From assembly GCA_002197525.1 (NCBI GenBank), contig NFUN01000048.1, positions 1-40,549 of the forward strand: 40,549 bases of DNA. The letters are read 5' to 3'. This DNA is from Acidobacteria subdivision 13 bacterium RH2 MAG17b (lineage in GTDB: Bacteria; Acidobacteriota; Terriglobia; UBA7540). Each line of letters starts with the position of its first letter. Position 1 is the first letter of the stretch. The notes below the pieces were generated by a model. It had not been told where the DNA came from. It searched no databases and saw only the letters and a program-made list of their open reading frames with translations. The translations under genes and the position numbers were made by a program. Below, piece after piece: positions 9,366-17,885 of the stretch.

Positions 9366-9899
9366 TCAAACAGGCACCACGTTGACTTCGCGGGGGTTCA
9401 AAGCCAGCAGAAAGCTCTTAACTTCTTCAACGTTAAACTTCGCGTCCTTCGACTGAATGCATAAGAAAAAACGGTCCCGGCTCGCCAGCTCGAAGCGCGG
9501 CACATTGAACACCGGATGATAAGGTGTCGGGAGGCGGTCGAGAGCGAACATGCCAAAGACGCAGGAAACAGCGGCGCAAAGAATTGTCAGCTCAAACGTA
9601 ATCGGAATAAAGGAAGGCCAGCTATCAAACGGTTTCCCGCCGATGTCGAGCGGGAAACCCAGCACGTTCGGATAGTATTGCAGAAAGAAGCCGCCTGCAC
9701 AGCCAATCAATCCTCCAACCAGCACAATCGCGGGAAGCCAAGTACGAAAACCGATTGCCTCGGATAGACCCTCAACCGGAAACGGGCTGAAGGCGTCAAG
9801 CTCACGATACCCAGCCGCATGCGCCTGCTCCGCTGCCTTGAGCAGATCGTGCGTATTGTCAAATTCAGCCATTACGCCGTAAATAGGTCGCTTTCCCAT
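9366..9899 (-). CDS. actD: Alternative complex III membrane subunit ActD
   Basis: This 177-residue protein of the DUF3341/ActD family starts with a soluble ferredoxin-like region (YGVMAEFDNTHDLLKAA). Two membrane helices follow (LPAIVLVGGLIGCAGGFFLQ; FIPITFELTILCAAVSCVFG), then a conserved tail containing YHPVFNVPRFELASRDRFFL. It packs at the cytoplasmic side of the complex in known structures. The ATG at 9899 is chosen because MGKRPIYGV aligns with the usual family start; a GTG at 9911 is possible. The ribosome binding site is weak. A 67-base spacer separates it from actC. Confidence 0.9.
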   Translation of the reverse strand: MGKRPIYGVMAEFDNTHDLLKAAEQAHAAGYRELDAFSPFPVEGLSEAIGFRTWLPAIVLVGGLIGCAGGFFLQYYPNVLGFPLDIGGKPFDSWPSFIPITFELTILCAAVSCVFGMFALDRLPTPYHPVFNVPRFELASRDRFFLCIQSKDAKFNVEEVKSFLLALNPREVNVVPV

Positions 9900-9966
9900 A
9901 GCCACAAACACTCAATTAACAAACGATGCGTTTCGATCTTTTCCGGGCCTGCAACAATCGAGGCTC

Positions 9967-11373
9967 TTACTCGGCAGCGATAACGCCAGCCTCTTCCGCA
10001 GTCTTATGAACCAAATCCCGCATCTCAGACATCGCAATCGTGGGCAGAAACCGCGCGAAAATATAAAACAGAGTCAGAAACAGCCCGATGGAGCCGAGCA
10101 GAACTTCCCAGTCCGTATGCGTAGGATAGTACATTCCCCACGCAGAGGGCATATAGTCGCGTTGCAAACTAACCACGACGATCACGAACCTCTCGAGCCA
10201 CATCCCTATTTGCGCCGAAGTAGCCACCAGAAAAAGCGCAACGGGGCTGGTTCGAACTCGGTGGGACCACAGAAACGTCATAGGGATGACGATATTAGTG
10301 ACAACCAATAGCCAGTATAGGGGCGCGTATGGGCCCTCCATTCGGTTCATAAACGCGTAGCGCTCGAATTTATCGGCGCTGTAAAAGGCCATGAAGGTCT
10401 CGATCCCGTAACTGTAGGTGACAATCATGCCCGTCGCCAGCAGCAGTTTACCCATGTTGTTCAGGTGGCGAACGGTGATGAAATCCTCCAGGTGGTACCA
10501 CTTGCGCATCGGTATGCCGAGCATAATCACCATCGCAAAGCCCGAGTAAATGGCGCCAGCCACGAAGTATGGAGGAAAGATCGTGCTGTGCCAGCCGGGA
10601 ACGATGGCAACCGTGAAGTCAAAACTCACGACGGTGTGCACCGAGAGCACCAGCGGCGTCGCAATTCCTGCCAGCAGCAACGATGCAACCTCGTGCCGCT
10701 TCCAATGTTTGGCGGAGCCGCGCCATCCCATCGAGAGAATCCCGTAGATTACCTTGGCAGCTTTCCCCTTGGCCTTGTCGCGCAGTGTCGCGAGGTCTGG
10801 AACCAAGCCGGTGTACCAGAACAACAGAGAAACCGTAAAGTAGGTTGACACAGCGAAGACATCCCAAACCAACGGGCTTCTGAACTGCGGCCACATGCCC
10901 ATGGTGTCCGGGTAGGGGAGCAACCAGAAAAACAACCACGGCCGGCCCATATGGACCAGAGGAAATATGCCCGCGCACATCACGGCAAAGATCGTCATCG
11001 CTTCAGCAAAGCGATTGATTGACGTTCGCCACTTCTGCCGCATCAACAGCAAGAAGGCCGAAATCAGCGTTCCGGCGTGCCCGATTCCGATCCACCACAC
11101 GAAGTTGACGATGGCGAAGCCCCAGGCCACCGGAATATTAATGCCAAACTTCCCTACACCCACAAAGAAGACATAGGTTAGCCCATAGTTCAGCGCCATG
11201 AGCAAGATCAGCCCGATCGCAATGCCTCCGAACCACCCCTTAGGGGTCTTCCCAAGGGCGATGTTTGAAACTGCGTCAGTAACCGAGCCGTAGCTATGGC
11301 CGGGCCCAATAAAATCGCCTGCGGGTGCGATAAATACTGGCTTGTCTTCTATGACAGGATCCACGGGATCCAT
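9967..11373 (-). CDS. actC: Alternative complex III NrfD-like membrane subunit ActC
   Basis: This 468-residue NrfD/PsrC-family membrane protein has about ten helices and is the main quinol-oxidising membrane subunit. Signature pieces are WWIGIGHAGTLISAFLLLMR, GIFPLVHMGRPWLFFWLLPY and SVHTVVSFDFTVAIVPGWHS, the last two with conserved His, Arg and Asp near the predicted quinol site. AAGGAG lies eight bases before the ATG, inside the end of actB, leaving a single base between the genes. The 5' cytoplasmic stretch carries a GDFIGPGHSYGSVTDAV segment usual for this subunit. Confidence 0.95.
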   Translation of the reverse strand: MDPVDPVIEDKPVFIAPAGDFIGPGHSYGSVTDAVSNIALGKTPKGWFGGIAIGLILLMALNYGLTYVFFVGVGKFGINIPVAWGFAIVNFVWWIGIGHAGTLISAFLLLMRQKWRTSINRFAEAMTIFAVMCAGIFPLVHMGRPWLFFWLLPYPDTMGMWPQFRSPLVWDVFAVSTYFTVSLLFWYTGLVPDLATLRDKAKGKAAKVIYGILSMGWRGSAKHWKRHEVASLLLAGIATPLVLSVHTVVSFDFTVAIVPGWHSTIFPPYFVAGAIYSGFAMVIMLGIPMRKWYHLEDFITVRHLNNMGKLLLATGMIVTYSYGIETFMAFYSADKFERYAFMNRMEGPYAPLYWLLVVTNIVIPMTFLWSHRVRTSPVALFLVATSAQIGMWLERFVIVVVSLQRDYMPSAWGMYYPTHTDWEVLLGSIGLFLTLFYIFARFLPTIAMSEMRDLVHKTAEEAGVIAAE

Positions 11374-11374
11374 C

Positions 11375-14300
11375 CTATGACTCCTTGATCTCGGGGTTAG
11401 GATTCCATAGTTTGGCTAAATAGGTCGTTCTCGGCCTGGTGTTCAAATCTTCCAGCAAACCATATTTCCGGGTCTGAGCTTTTGACTGAGCCACCTGGCT
11501 ACTCAAGTCAAGTATATTTCCAAACACGATGGCTTGCGTCGGGCACGTTTGCTGGCAAGCGGTTAAAACCTCTCCGTCTCGCACGGTTCGGCCCTGCTCC
11601 TCGGCCTTAATCTCAGCCGATCGAATGCGCTGGATGCAATACGTGCACTTTTCCATCACTCCCCGGCTGCGTACGGTCACCGAGGGATTACGCTGCCCAT
11701 AAAGGCTTGGAGTGTTCCAGTCCGAATAAAGGTAAAAGTTGAAGTGTCTAACCTTGTATGGACAGTTGTTCGAACAATAGCGCGTGCCCACACAGCGGTT
11801 GTAAATCATTTGATTGATGCCTTCCGGGCCAGTCACCGTCGCGCCTACGGGGCAAACGTATTCGCAGGGTGCATTCTCGCACTGCATGCACGGCAACGGC
11901 TCGTTGTAAACCTCCGGATCGTCCAAGCCCCCGCGATAGTAAGTATCCACCCTGATCCAGTGCATCTCTCGACCGCGGCTGACCTGGTCTTTGCCCACAA
12001 CCGCGATATTGTTCTCCGACTGGCAGGCAATCACGCAGGCGTTGCAGCCGATACAGGAGCTGATGTCGATAGACATGCCCCATTGGTTGCCTGTCTTGAA
12101 ATCGTAGGGAGAAGGCAAAGTTGGATACAAAGAAGGCGCCTTGGTAGTCATTTCAGGCGGGTCTTTGGCAAAGCTTGGATTCTGCCGGAATTCATCGAGC
12201 GTCGCCGTCCGCACCAAGTCGCGCCGGAAAGCCGCAACGCTCTCGCCCTCTTTCTGGACACCATTTTGATTGATGACAAAGTGATGTTGTGTGGTCACCA
12301 GGTTATAGCGGCCGCCGGTCCTTGAGACCTCGAGTCCTGAGCCAAACCACGGGTTTGTGGAAGACCGTATCGCATAGGCATTGAAGCCAGTTCCGCTTCC
12401 GACCCGCCCTGCGCGATCCCTCCCATATCCGAGCGTTACCACCACGCAATCATCGGCCAGTCCAGGCACCGTCAAGAGTGGTCCGAGGACATTTCTTCCC
12501 TGGTAGCTTAGTTCAACAACCTCGTTGGCAGTCGCCTCAGTTGGACCAAGGTTGAAGAACTTTCCTTGCGAACCCGGGCCGGGCTGTTGGCCCTGGATTT
12601 TTACCGTCTTGGCCGATTTCCCCAAAAACTCGGCAGTTGCCGGGCTCACCATCACGGCGTTATCCCAAGTCAGCTTGGTGAACGGCTTCGGCAGTTCCTG
12701 CATCCAGCCGTTATTACAGTAGCTGCCATCCCACACGGCCGGATCGGGCATAAACACGATATCCAAACCGGAGTTGGCTGCCTCGCTTGCCTGCCCGGCG
12801 ACGTTAACGTTCGCGTTTAATTTCACTCGCTTCGGAGGCAGCGCCGACCCGTCAATCACACCCTTTTCCAGCCACGCCTCCCACTGAACCTCAAACTGCT
12901 CAGGAGAGAGCTTCTTCTGCTGCGCTTGCCAGTAATCGTGCACAATCGCGTGTCCGGTGCGCCCCGGCTGCCCCTGCAAAAGGGTCAACAACTCGTAAGC
13001 CGACTTGCCGTCATACAGAGGAGCGATGAGCGGCTGCATAGTGCTGACCGTGCCGTCGTAAGCCCGAAGATCGCCCCACGACTCCAAATAGTGCGCGGCG
13101 GGAACATGCCAGTTGCACAACACCGAGGTCTCGTCCTCATAGAGACCCAGGTAAATCCGGTCATCCACTTTAACGAGCGCCTGCGCAAAGTCAAGATCGG
13201 CGGGCGCCGAATAAGCGGGATTGCCTCCCAGAATCAGCAGCGTCTCGACCTGGCCTGCTTGCATGTCTGAGACGAGCTGGCGCAACGATTCCATCTGATT
13301 GGCCGGGTTAACCTCGATCGACTCGGTGTAAACCACCGTTTTGCCCACGTTGCCGAGCGCCGCATTCATCACGTGCGCGAGAGCATGAACTTCAGGCGGT
13401 TGCGAGTCTCCGGCAATGATAATGCTGGTTCCTTGGTGCTGCCGCAGGTCACGTGCGATGGCGGGAATCCAGGTTGGAGGAACTCGAGAAAGCGAGGGTT
13501 GCCCCAGGCCCTGAACCTTCACGCCCAAAGCGCTGCCGAGCATTCGTGCGAACACGCCAACTTGCGAGGGCCGCAATCGCAGCCGGTGGTCGGCCTGCGA
13601 CCCGGTCACGGTAGGTGCAGCCTCGCAGGCGTAAAGACGGTTCATCTGCGATTGTGGATCTTTGACCCGGCGCTTGTTCGCAAAATCGCGCGCATAACGC
13701 AGGCTGCCTGGACTGCTGTAGAGGAAGTCCGAATCCAGCGACACGACAACATCAGCCTGGTCGAACCGGTAGATTGTCTCTACGTATTCGCCAAACGCCA
13801 GGCGCGCGCCCTCGCGCACGTTGTCACGGTTGACCGCTTCATACTGATGCCATTTTGCCTGCGGAAACTGCTTGAGCAGGTCGGCCATCTGATCGCCCAG
13901 CGCTGGCGAAGTCACCGTCCCGGTAAGAAACCGCAACCCGGCTCCCTGGTTCCGCAAATGCTGGGCGCGCAGCTCGTCAACATGAACCAGAAAGTCGCCC
14001 CAACTGCCCACCCGCCCGTCGTGAATCAAAACCTGAGAGCGGTCCGGATCGTAAAGATCCAGCACCGACGCTTGCATGAAAACGTTGGCGGCGCCCAAGC
14101 TCCCAGGATTTTCGTTGTTGCCTTCAATCTTCGTTGGCCGCCCCATGAAACTCCACACCAGGACGCCCTGAGCGACACCTTGCCAAGGCATGGCGCTTGC
14201 ATAAAAGAGTGGCTTGCCGGGAACAAATTCTTCAGGAGCGTTTACGTAAGGAACAATCTTTTGGAGCGGCATCTTCGTACATGCCGTCAGCCCCGCCATT

Positions 14301-14524
14301 GCGGCCGAAGCGCCCATCAGCTTCAGCGCATTGCGCCGGCTCACCCCGTGGTCATGGGAACCCTGGGGATCAACCGAAAACTCATTGGTTACGAAGTTCT
14401 TATACTCTTCAGTCTCTGCAACTTGCCCGAGACTGCGCCAGAACTCCTGTCCCTTGCTTTCCTCGAGCTTGGCCCGGACGGCAGCAAGATCGATTCGGTT
14501 GTTACCCTGGTCCATACTGCTCAT
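11375..14524 (-). CDS. actB: Alternative complex III Fe-S/molybdopterin-like subunit ActB
   Basis: This 1049-residue fusion is the largest subunit. A twin-arginine signal (VSRRNALKLMG, Arg63-Arg64) ends in a lipobox-like AGLTAC at about residue 82, so it is exported folded and perhaps lipidated. The long middle region resembles molybdopterin oxidoreductases, but in characterised ActB it binds no such cofactor. The C-terminal part (about 820-1000) is a ferredoxin module with CIGCNACVIACQ, CMQCENAPCEYVCP, CVGTRYCSNNCP and CTYCIQRIR...CQQTCP. That is enough Cys for the three 4Fe-4S and one 3Fe-4S clusters reported for the family. It links quinol oxidation in ActC to the haems of ActA. Start ATG 14524; 14515 is possible. 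Confidence 0.95.
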   Translation of the reverse strand: MSSMDQGNNRIDLAAVRAKLEESKGQEFWRSLGQVAETEEYKNFVTNEFSVDPQGSHDHGVSRRNALKLMGASAAMAGLTACTKMPLQKIVPYVNAPEEFVPGKPLFYASAMPWQGVAQGVLVWSFMGRPTKIEGNNENPGSLGAANVFMQASVLDLYDPDRSQVLIHDGRVGSWGDFLVHVDELRAQHLRNQGAGLRFLTGTVTSPALGDQMADLLKQFPQAKWHQYEAVNRDNVREGARLAFGEYVETIYRFDQADVVVSLDSDFLYSSPGSLRYARDFANKRRVKDPQSQMNRLYACEAAPTVTGSQADHRLRLRPSQVGVFARMLGSALGVKVQGLGQPSLSRVPPTWIPAIARDLRQHQGTSIIIAGDSQPPEVHALAHVMNAALGNVGKTVVYTESIEVNPANQMESLRQLVSDMQAGQVETLLILGGNPAYSAPADLDFAQALVKVDDRIYLGLYEDETSVLCNWHVPAAHYLESWGDLRAYDGTVSTMQPLIAPLYDGKSAYELLTLLQGQPGRTGHAIVHDYWQAQQKKLSPEQFEVQWEAWLEKGVIDGSALPPKRVKLNANVNVAGQASEAANSGLDIVFMPDPAVWDGSYCNNGWMQELPKPFTKLTWDNAVMVSPATAEFLGKSAKTVKIQGQQPGPGSQGKFFNLGPTEATANEVVELSYQGRNVLGPLLTVPGLADDCVVVTLGYGRDRAGRVGSGTGFNAYAIRSSTNPWFGSGLEVSRTGGRYNLVTTQHHFVINQNGVQKEGESVAAFRRDLVRTATLDEFRQNPSFAKDPPEMTTKAPSLYPTLPSPYDFKTGNQWGMSIDISSCIGCNACVIACQSENNIAVVGKDQVSRGREMHWIRVDTYYRGGLDDPEVYNEPLPCMQCENAPCEYVCPVGATVTGPEGINQMIYNRCVGTRYCSNNCPYKVRHFNFYLYSDWNTPSLYGQRNPSVTVRSRGVMEKCTYCIQRIRSAEIKAEEQGRTVRDGEVLTACQQTCPTQAIVFGNILDLSSQVAQSKAQTRKYGLLEDLNTRPRTTYLAKLWNPNPEIKES

Positions 14525-14553
14525 AGGTTATCTCACTTCTCCGGAACCCTGAC

Positions 14554-15210
14554 TTATCGGTGGCAGGTATAGCAGCTCGTAATAACCAGCGGTGGTTTGA
14601 TGCCATACTGCTTCACCAGTCTTCGACCCATTGCATCCTGATCCGGCGGCGGCTTGTAGGTAACGTTAAAAACATACTGCTTGGGCCGCACATAGTGCCA
14701 AGGATGTTTGTGGCAGTTGATGCACCACCGCATATAGAGCGTGTGGGCGCGGTATGTGATCGGCATGTCCCCGATCGGGCCATGACACGTCGTGCAGCCT
14801 ATGCCCTTGGCGATGTGAATGCTGTGGTCGAAATACACAAAGTCCGGAACCTGGTTCACCCTGACCCACGCAATCGACTGATCTGTTGTATAGCTCTCGC
14901 GCACAGGAGCCAGCATCGGGCTGTTCACCCAGATTTTGGAATGGCAGCTCATGCAAGTGTGAGTGGGTGGAATACCGGCAAACGAGGAGGTCTCGACCGT
15001 GGTGTGGCAATACCGGCAGTCGATACCGTCATCCGTCACGTGGTGCTTGTGACTGAACGGAACGGGCTGGTCCTGTGGAACGCCCTTGTAGACGTTGTAA
15101 CTGTTGTTCACTTCCCACGCAGCGATCCCGATTCCAGCGATGAGAAGCGCCGCTCCTAGAATCGTTACTTTGACGACCGTGTTCGCTGCATGATGGAATA
15201 TCTGGGCCAT
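14554..15210 (-). CDS. actA: Alternative complex III pentahaem cytochrome c ActA
   Basis: The 218-residue first gene of the operon encodes an N-terminal membrane anchor (VTILGAALLIAGIGIAAWEV) and a periplasmic domain with five CxxCH motifs: CRYCH, CMSCH, CTTCH, CINCH and CYTCH. Five haems match the known ActA pentahaem subunit. The last motif is at the extreme C-terminus. AAGG lies eight bases before the ATG. The untranslated leader from the proposed promoter is about 240 bases. Confidence 0.95.
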   Translation of the reverse strand: MAQIFHHAANTVVKVTILGAALLIAGIGIAAWEVNNSYNVYKGVPQDQPVPFSHKHHVTDDGIDCRYCHTTVETSSFAGIPPTHTCMSCHSKIWVNSPMLAPVRESYTTDQSIAWVRVNQVPDFVYFDHSIHIAKGIGCTTCHGPIGDMPITYRAHTLYMRWCINCHKHPWHYVRPKQYVFNVTYKPPPDQDAMGRRLVKQYGIKPPLVITSCYTCHR

Positions 15211-15455
15211 GATGGTGCCTTCGCTAAAATTACGGCTCTAAAATTCGCGTGAAAAGCTATCTACTGCGAGATCGCCTGCCCCTAGGAACAACCTGCTGGC
15301 GCTGATTTTTAAAGCGACGTTCGGCGCTCCCCCACTTCAGCGCCTACCAAGCGGATATCAGTAACTCCTCTGAGGTTGGAGACTTCCTTCCGCCGTCGTT
15401 TACGCAGGTCTCACTGGTGTAGTGGTCAGAAGTGAAATTAGCTACGTAACAGAAA

Positions 15456-15485
15456 ATCTTAGGGTGCAACGCTAACTCTTGTCAA
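15456..15485 (-). promoter_or_regulatory. Candidate promoter of the act-cox operon
   Basis: On the minus strand, TTGACA (15485-15480), an 18-base spacer and TAAGAT (15461-15456) match sigma70 promoters. It is the best such match found upstream of actA and would give a leader of roughly 240 bases. The placement is inferred; no transcription data are available. Confidence 0.5.
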
Positions 15486-16194
15486 GAATCTTTAGACTGG
15501 TTTCTTATATCCTAAGAAAAATTTCCGCTCGCCCGCCGTCGCCACCCTCCACGCAACCACAATATTCGCGCGATTGTAAAGAAGGCTGTGCCGGGCTGAA
15601 GCCCGGCGCTACAAAACCAAAATGAGCCACCACCCCATCTGAAACAGGATCGCCTTTCAAAAAAGCGCTTGCGGTGTTTCCACATTGCCCGGGTTCTGAA
15701 ATCGCACCACCAAACCGGCGGAACAAGCAGATCAGCGAACGGCAGAAGGATTACTATACACAATTTGAGCGCATCCGAACAATCGATGAAAGCGAATTGC
15801 GCGATGAAACGCTCCACCGGCTCGCTGGGGCGGCCGAGGCTTGTGGTCTCATCAATCAACAAGCCGCGGAGACTGCCGGGTCTCAACCACGCCAGCGGAC
15901 GCGCCGCCGGAGATTAAGACCGGCAAAGAATTCATGTGGCCAAGCCTCTCTACCTCACCCAGGAGTCCAAGCTGCGAAGCGTCTTTCCTAACTTGACGCA
16001 TCGCCTTCCCAATTTGAAACCATCTGTCCTCCCGCTGAGTCCACAGTGCAAACGAGCGCTTCGGTCTAATTTCCCTGTTTTCTTGCTCCTGCGGAAAATC
16101 ACGCAGCCGCCTCCACCGTGAAGCCTGCCTCTGGCACGCTACGTGCTCTAGCCATGGCTAGCCTCGGTTTTGAGGCCAGCGAGAGGAGGAAAAC
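15486..16194. other. Intergenic region with a repeat and a possible gene remnant
   Basis: About 700 bases have no intact gene. The region contains REP copy 2 (15581-15626). A plus-strand frame around 15720-15870 reads ISERQKDYYTQFERIRTIDE with further charged, protein-like residues but no start signal, so it may be a remnant of an unidentified gene. Just before the next gene are a 14-base perfect palindrome CTAGCCATGGCTAG (about 16149-16162) and a GCCTC/GAGGC hairpin, possibly regulatory. No clear promoter was found. Confidence 0.45.
15581..15626. repeat. REP-like palindrome, copy 2
   Basis: Identical over 46 bases to 157-202, including the GCCGGGCTGAAGCCCGGC stem and the following CTACAAAACCAAAATGAG. 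The flanks then diverge gradually. Confidence 0.8.
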
Positions 16195-17307
16195 ATGACC
16201 GATCTTGGAATCATGCTTGACCCAACGCGGCGCAGCCATGACGTGCAGCAGTTCGAAGACGATCTGCGGCACAAGGTGGTTGGACAGGAACGCGCCGTGA
16301 AGCAATTAGCTCGGGCCTATCAGGTCTACCGGGCTGGAATCGCGGCCCCGGGCCGTCCCCTCGCAAATCTCTTGCTTCTCGGGCCTACCGGATCGGGGAA
16401 AACCCGCCTGGTGGAAGCCGCAGCGGAAGTCTTGTTCGGCGACGAGCGAGCCGTGCTCAAAGTCGATTGCGCGGAGTTCCAGCACAGCCACGAAATCTCA
16501 AAACTGATCGGTTCGCCGCCGGGCTACCTTGGCCACCGGGAAACCCATCCGATGATTACGCAAGAGGCTCTGGACAGCCGCCACACAGACGGCCTGAAGC
16601 TTTCAATGATGCTCTTCGACGAAATCGAAAAAGCCAGCGACTCCCTCTGGCAGCTTTTGCTCGGAATCCTGGATAAGGCAACGCTCACGCTCGGCGACAA
16701 TCAGCGCGTCGATTTTTCACGCACCATGATCTTCATGACCTCGAACCTAGGCTCGCAAGAAATGGCCAAACTCATGGAGGGTGGATTAGGCTTCACTCAG
16801 CTCGGCGAAGAGACCGGCGCGGAACTCGACCAGAAAATCTACCGGACCGCTTCGGAAGCAGCGCGGCGCAAGTTCTCCCCTGAATTTATGAACCGCATCG
16901 ACCGGGTCATTGTGTTTCGCCGCCTAGATCGCCGCCATTTAGAGGAAATCCTCGACCTTGAGCTTAACCGGGTCCAGGACCGCATTTCGCAATCCGTAGG
17001 AGAAAAGCAGTTCATTTTTCAGTGCACTTCTCCGGCGCGGGGGTTCCTGCTCGAAGAAGGCACAGATCCGAAATTTGGCGCGCGCCACTTGAAAAGGGCC
17101 ATCGAACGCCACCTCGTATTTCCTCTTTCCAGTCTCGTCTCGACTGACCAGATCCGTCTAGGCGATCTCGTGACCATCGACTACGACGCATCTTCCGGCA
17201 AGCTCGGCTTCTTCAAACAAGAGCGAACCGCAATAGTCAGTTCGAACACTGAAACAGACGTTGAAAAGGCTTACGCCGCCGTGGGCAGCGGAACCGCCGC
17301 GGATTGA
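16195..17307 (+). CDS. Stand-alone Clp/Hsp100-type AAA+ ATPase
   Basis: The 370-residue protein equals one AAA+ module of the ClpA/ClpB second-domain type. It has Walker A GPTGSGKT (about 66-73), pore loop GSPPGYLGHRE, Walker B MMLFDEIEKA, sensor-1 FMTSNLGS, arginine finger FMNRIDRVIVF and sensor-2 GARHLKRAIER. It lacks the ClpX zinc finger, the Clp N-domain and the ClpB middle coiled coil. It would unfold or remodel proteins using ATP. No ClpP-binding IGF/IGL-type loop is obvious, so pairing with a protease is uncertain. AGGAGG lies six to eight bases before the ATG. It stands alone between two long repeat-bearing gaps. Confidence 0.88.
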   Translation: MTDLGIMLDPTRRSHDVQQFEDDLRHKVVGQERAVKQLARAYQVYRAGIAAPGRPLANLLLLGPTGSGKTRLVEAAAEVLFGDERAVLKVDCAEFQHSHEISKLIGSPPGYLGHRETHPMITQEALDSRHTDGLKLSMMLFDEIEKASDSLWQLLLGILDKATLTLGDNQRVDFSRTMIFMTSNLGSQEMAKLMEGGLGFTQLGEETGAELDQKIYRTASEAARRKFSPEFMNRIDRVIVFRRLDRRHLEEILDLELNRVQDRISQSVGEKQFIFQCTSPARGFLLEEGTDPKFGARHLKRAIERHLVFPLSSLVSTDQIRLGDLVTIDYDASSGKLGFFKQERTAIVSSNTETDVEKAYAAVGSGTAAD

Positions 17308-17547
17308 AACGCCGCCCGGCGTTCGCCGCCTGCTTCACGCACCGCTCTCCCCAAAGCGTCGAAGCTTTTACCTTCCCTCTAACAGCTTTCCGAAGAAACC
17401 TCGTGACTACCATCCTGAGCGCAGCGAAGAATCGGCTTCTACGCTCAGTCGCCCACTTGTGCGATTCTCCGCCGCCTGCGACTCTTCATCAGAATGAGAC
17501 AACTCAAGCGGATTTTTCGGCCAAACTGTTATGGTTCTGTATTGCAC

Positions 17548-17563
17548 TTGCATTAGAATGCAA
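17548..17563. promoter_or_regulatory. Operator-like palindrome TTGCATTAGAATGCAA
   Basis: The palindrome has perfect seven-base arms around AG and is flanked by two direct TATTGCA words at 17540-17546 and 17573-17579. All lie about 310-345 bases before the porin gene. It looks like a regulator binding cluster, but no regulator gene is nearby. Confidence 0.35.
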
Positions 17564-17722
17564 ACATATTTCTATTGCAGGTAAAAAGGGATGCAATTTT
17601 AACGCGCCTGGTTCTTTTTAATCGCCTCGCGGAAACTGCGCCGGTGTTGCGCCTGCAAATTTCAACATGGTTAAGTGCTGCTGTTCGTAATTGCGGTGAC
17701 ACATTCCTTGTGCGGGTGAACA

Positions 17723-17838
17723 CCTCACCCGGCCCTCTGGGCCACCCTCTTCTAGTCCGAAAGGGCCGGTCCTCAGCCCATCTTGAGTCATAACCCTCTC
17801 CCTTCGGGAGCGGGTGGCGCGCAGCGCTGGGTGAGGGG
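17723..17838. repeat. CCTCACCC/GGGTGAGGGG dispersed repeat, copy A
   Basis: The element opens with CCTCACCC, has inner hairpins (GGCCCTCTGGGCC; CCCTCTCCCTTCGGGAGCGGG) and closes with GCGCAGCGCTGGGTGAGGGG. Related copies are at 21980-22050, 23523-23583 and 30376-30428, all intergenic. Confidence 0.75.
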
Positions 17839-17885
17839 AAATACGAGACCGCAATCACGAATGTGGATACTTGAGGTTCGATTCA

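Larger units (their letters stand above)
17308..17885. other. Intergenic region with repeats and a TTGCA-rich operator-like site
   Basis: No gene is supported here. The region holds a degenerate CATCCTGAGCGCAGCGAAGA-type repeat near 17410, an inverted repeat TTGCATTAGAATGCAA at 17548-17563, and a copy of the CCTCACCC...GGGTGAGGGG repeat at 17723-17838. Several ORFs across these repeats are spurious. Confidence 0.55.

Noticed and set aside
13373-14572. Plus-strand ORF of 399 codons opposite actB
   Set aside because: It is antisense to the recognisable ActB sequence; no domain is visible and it spans the actB start region.
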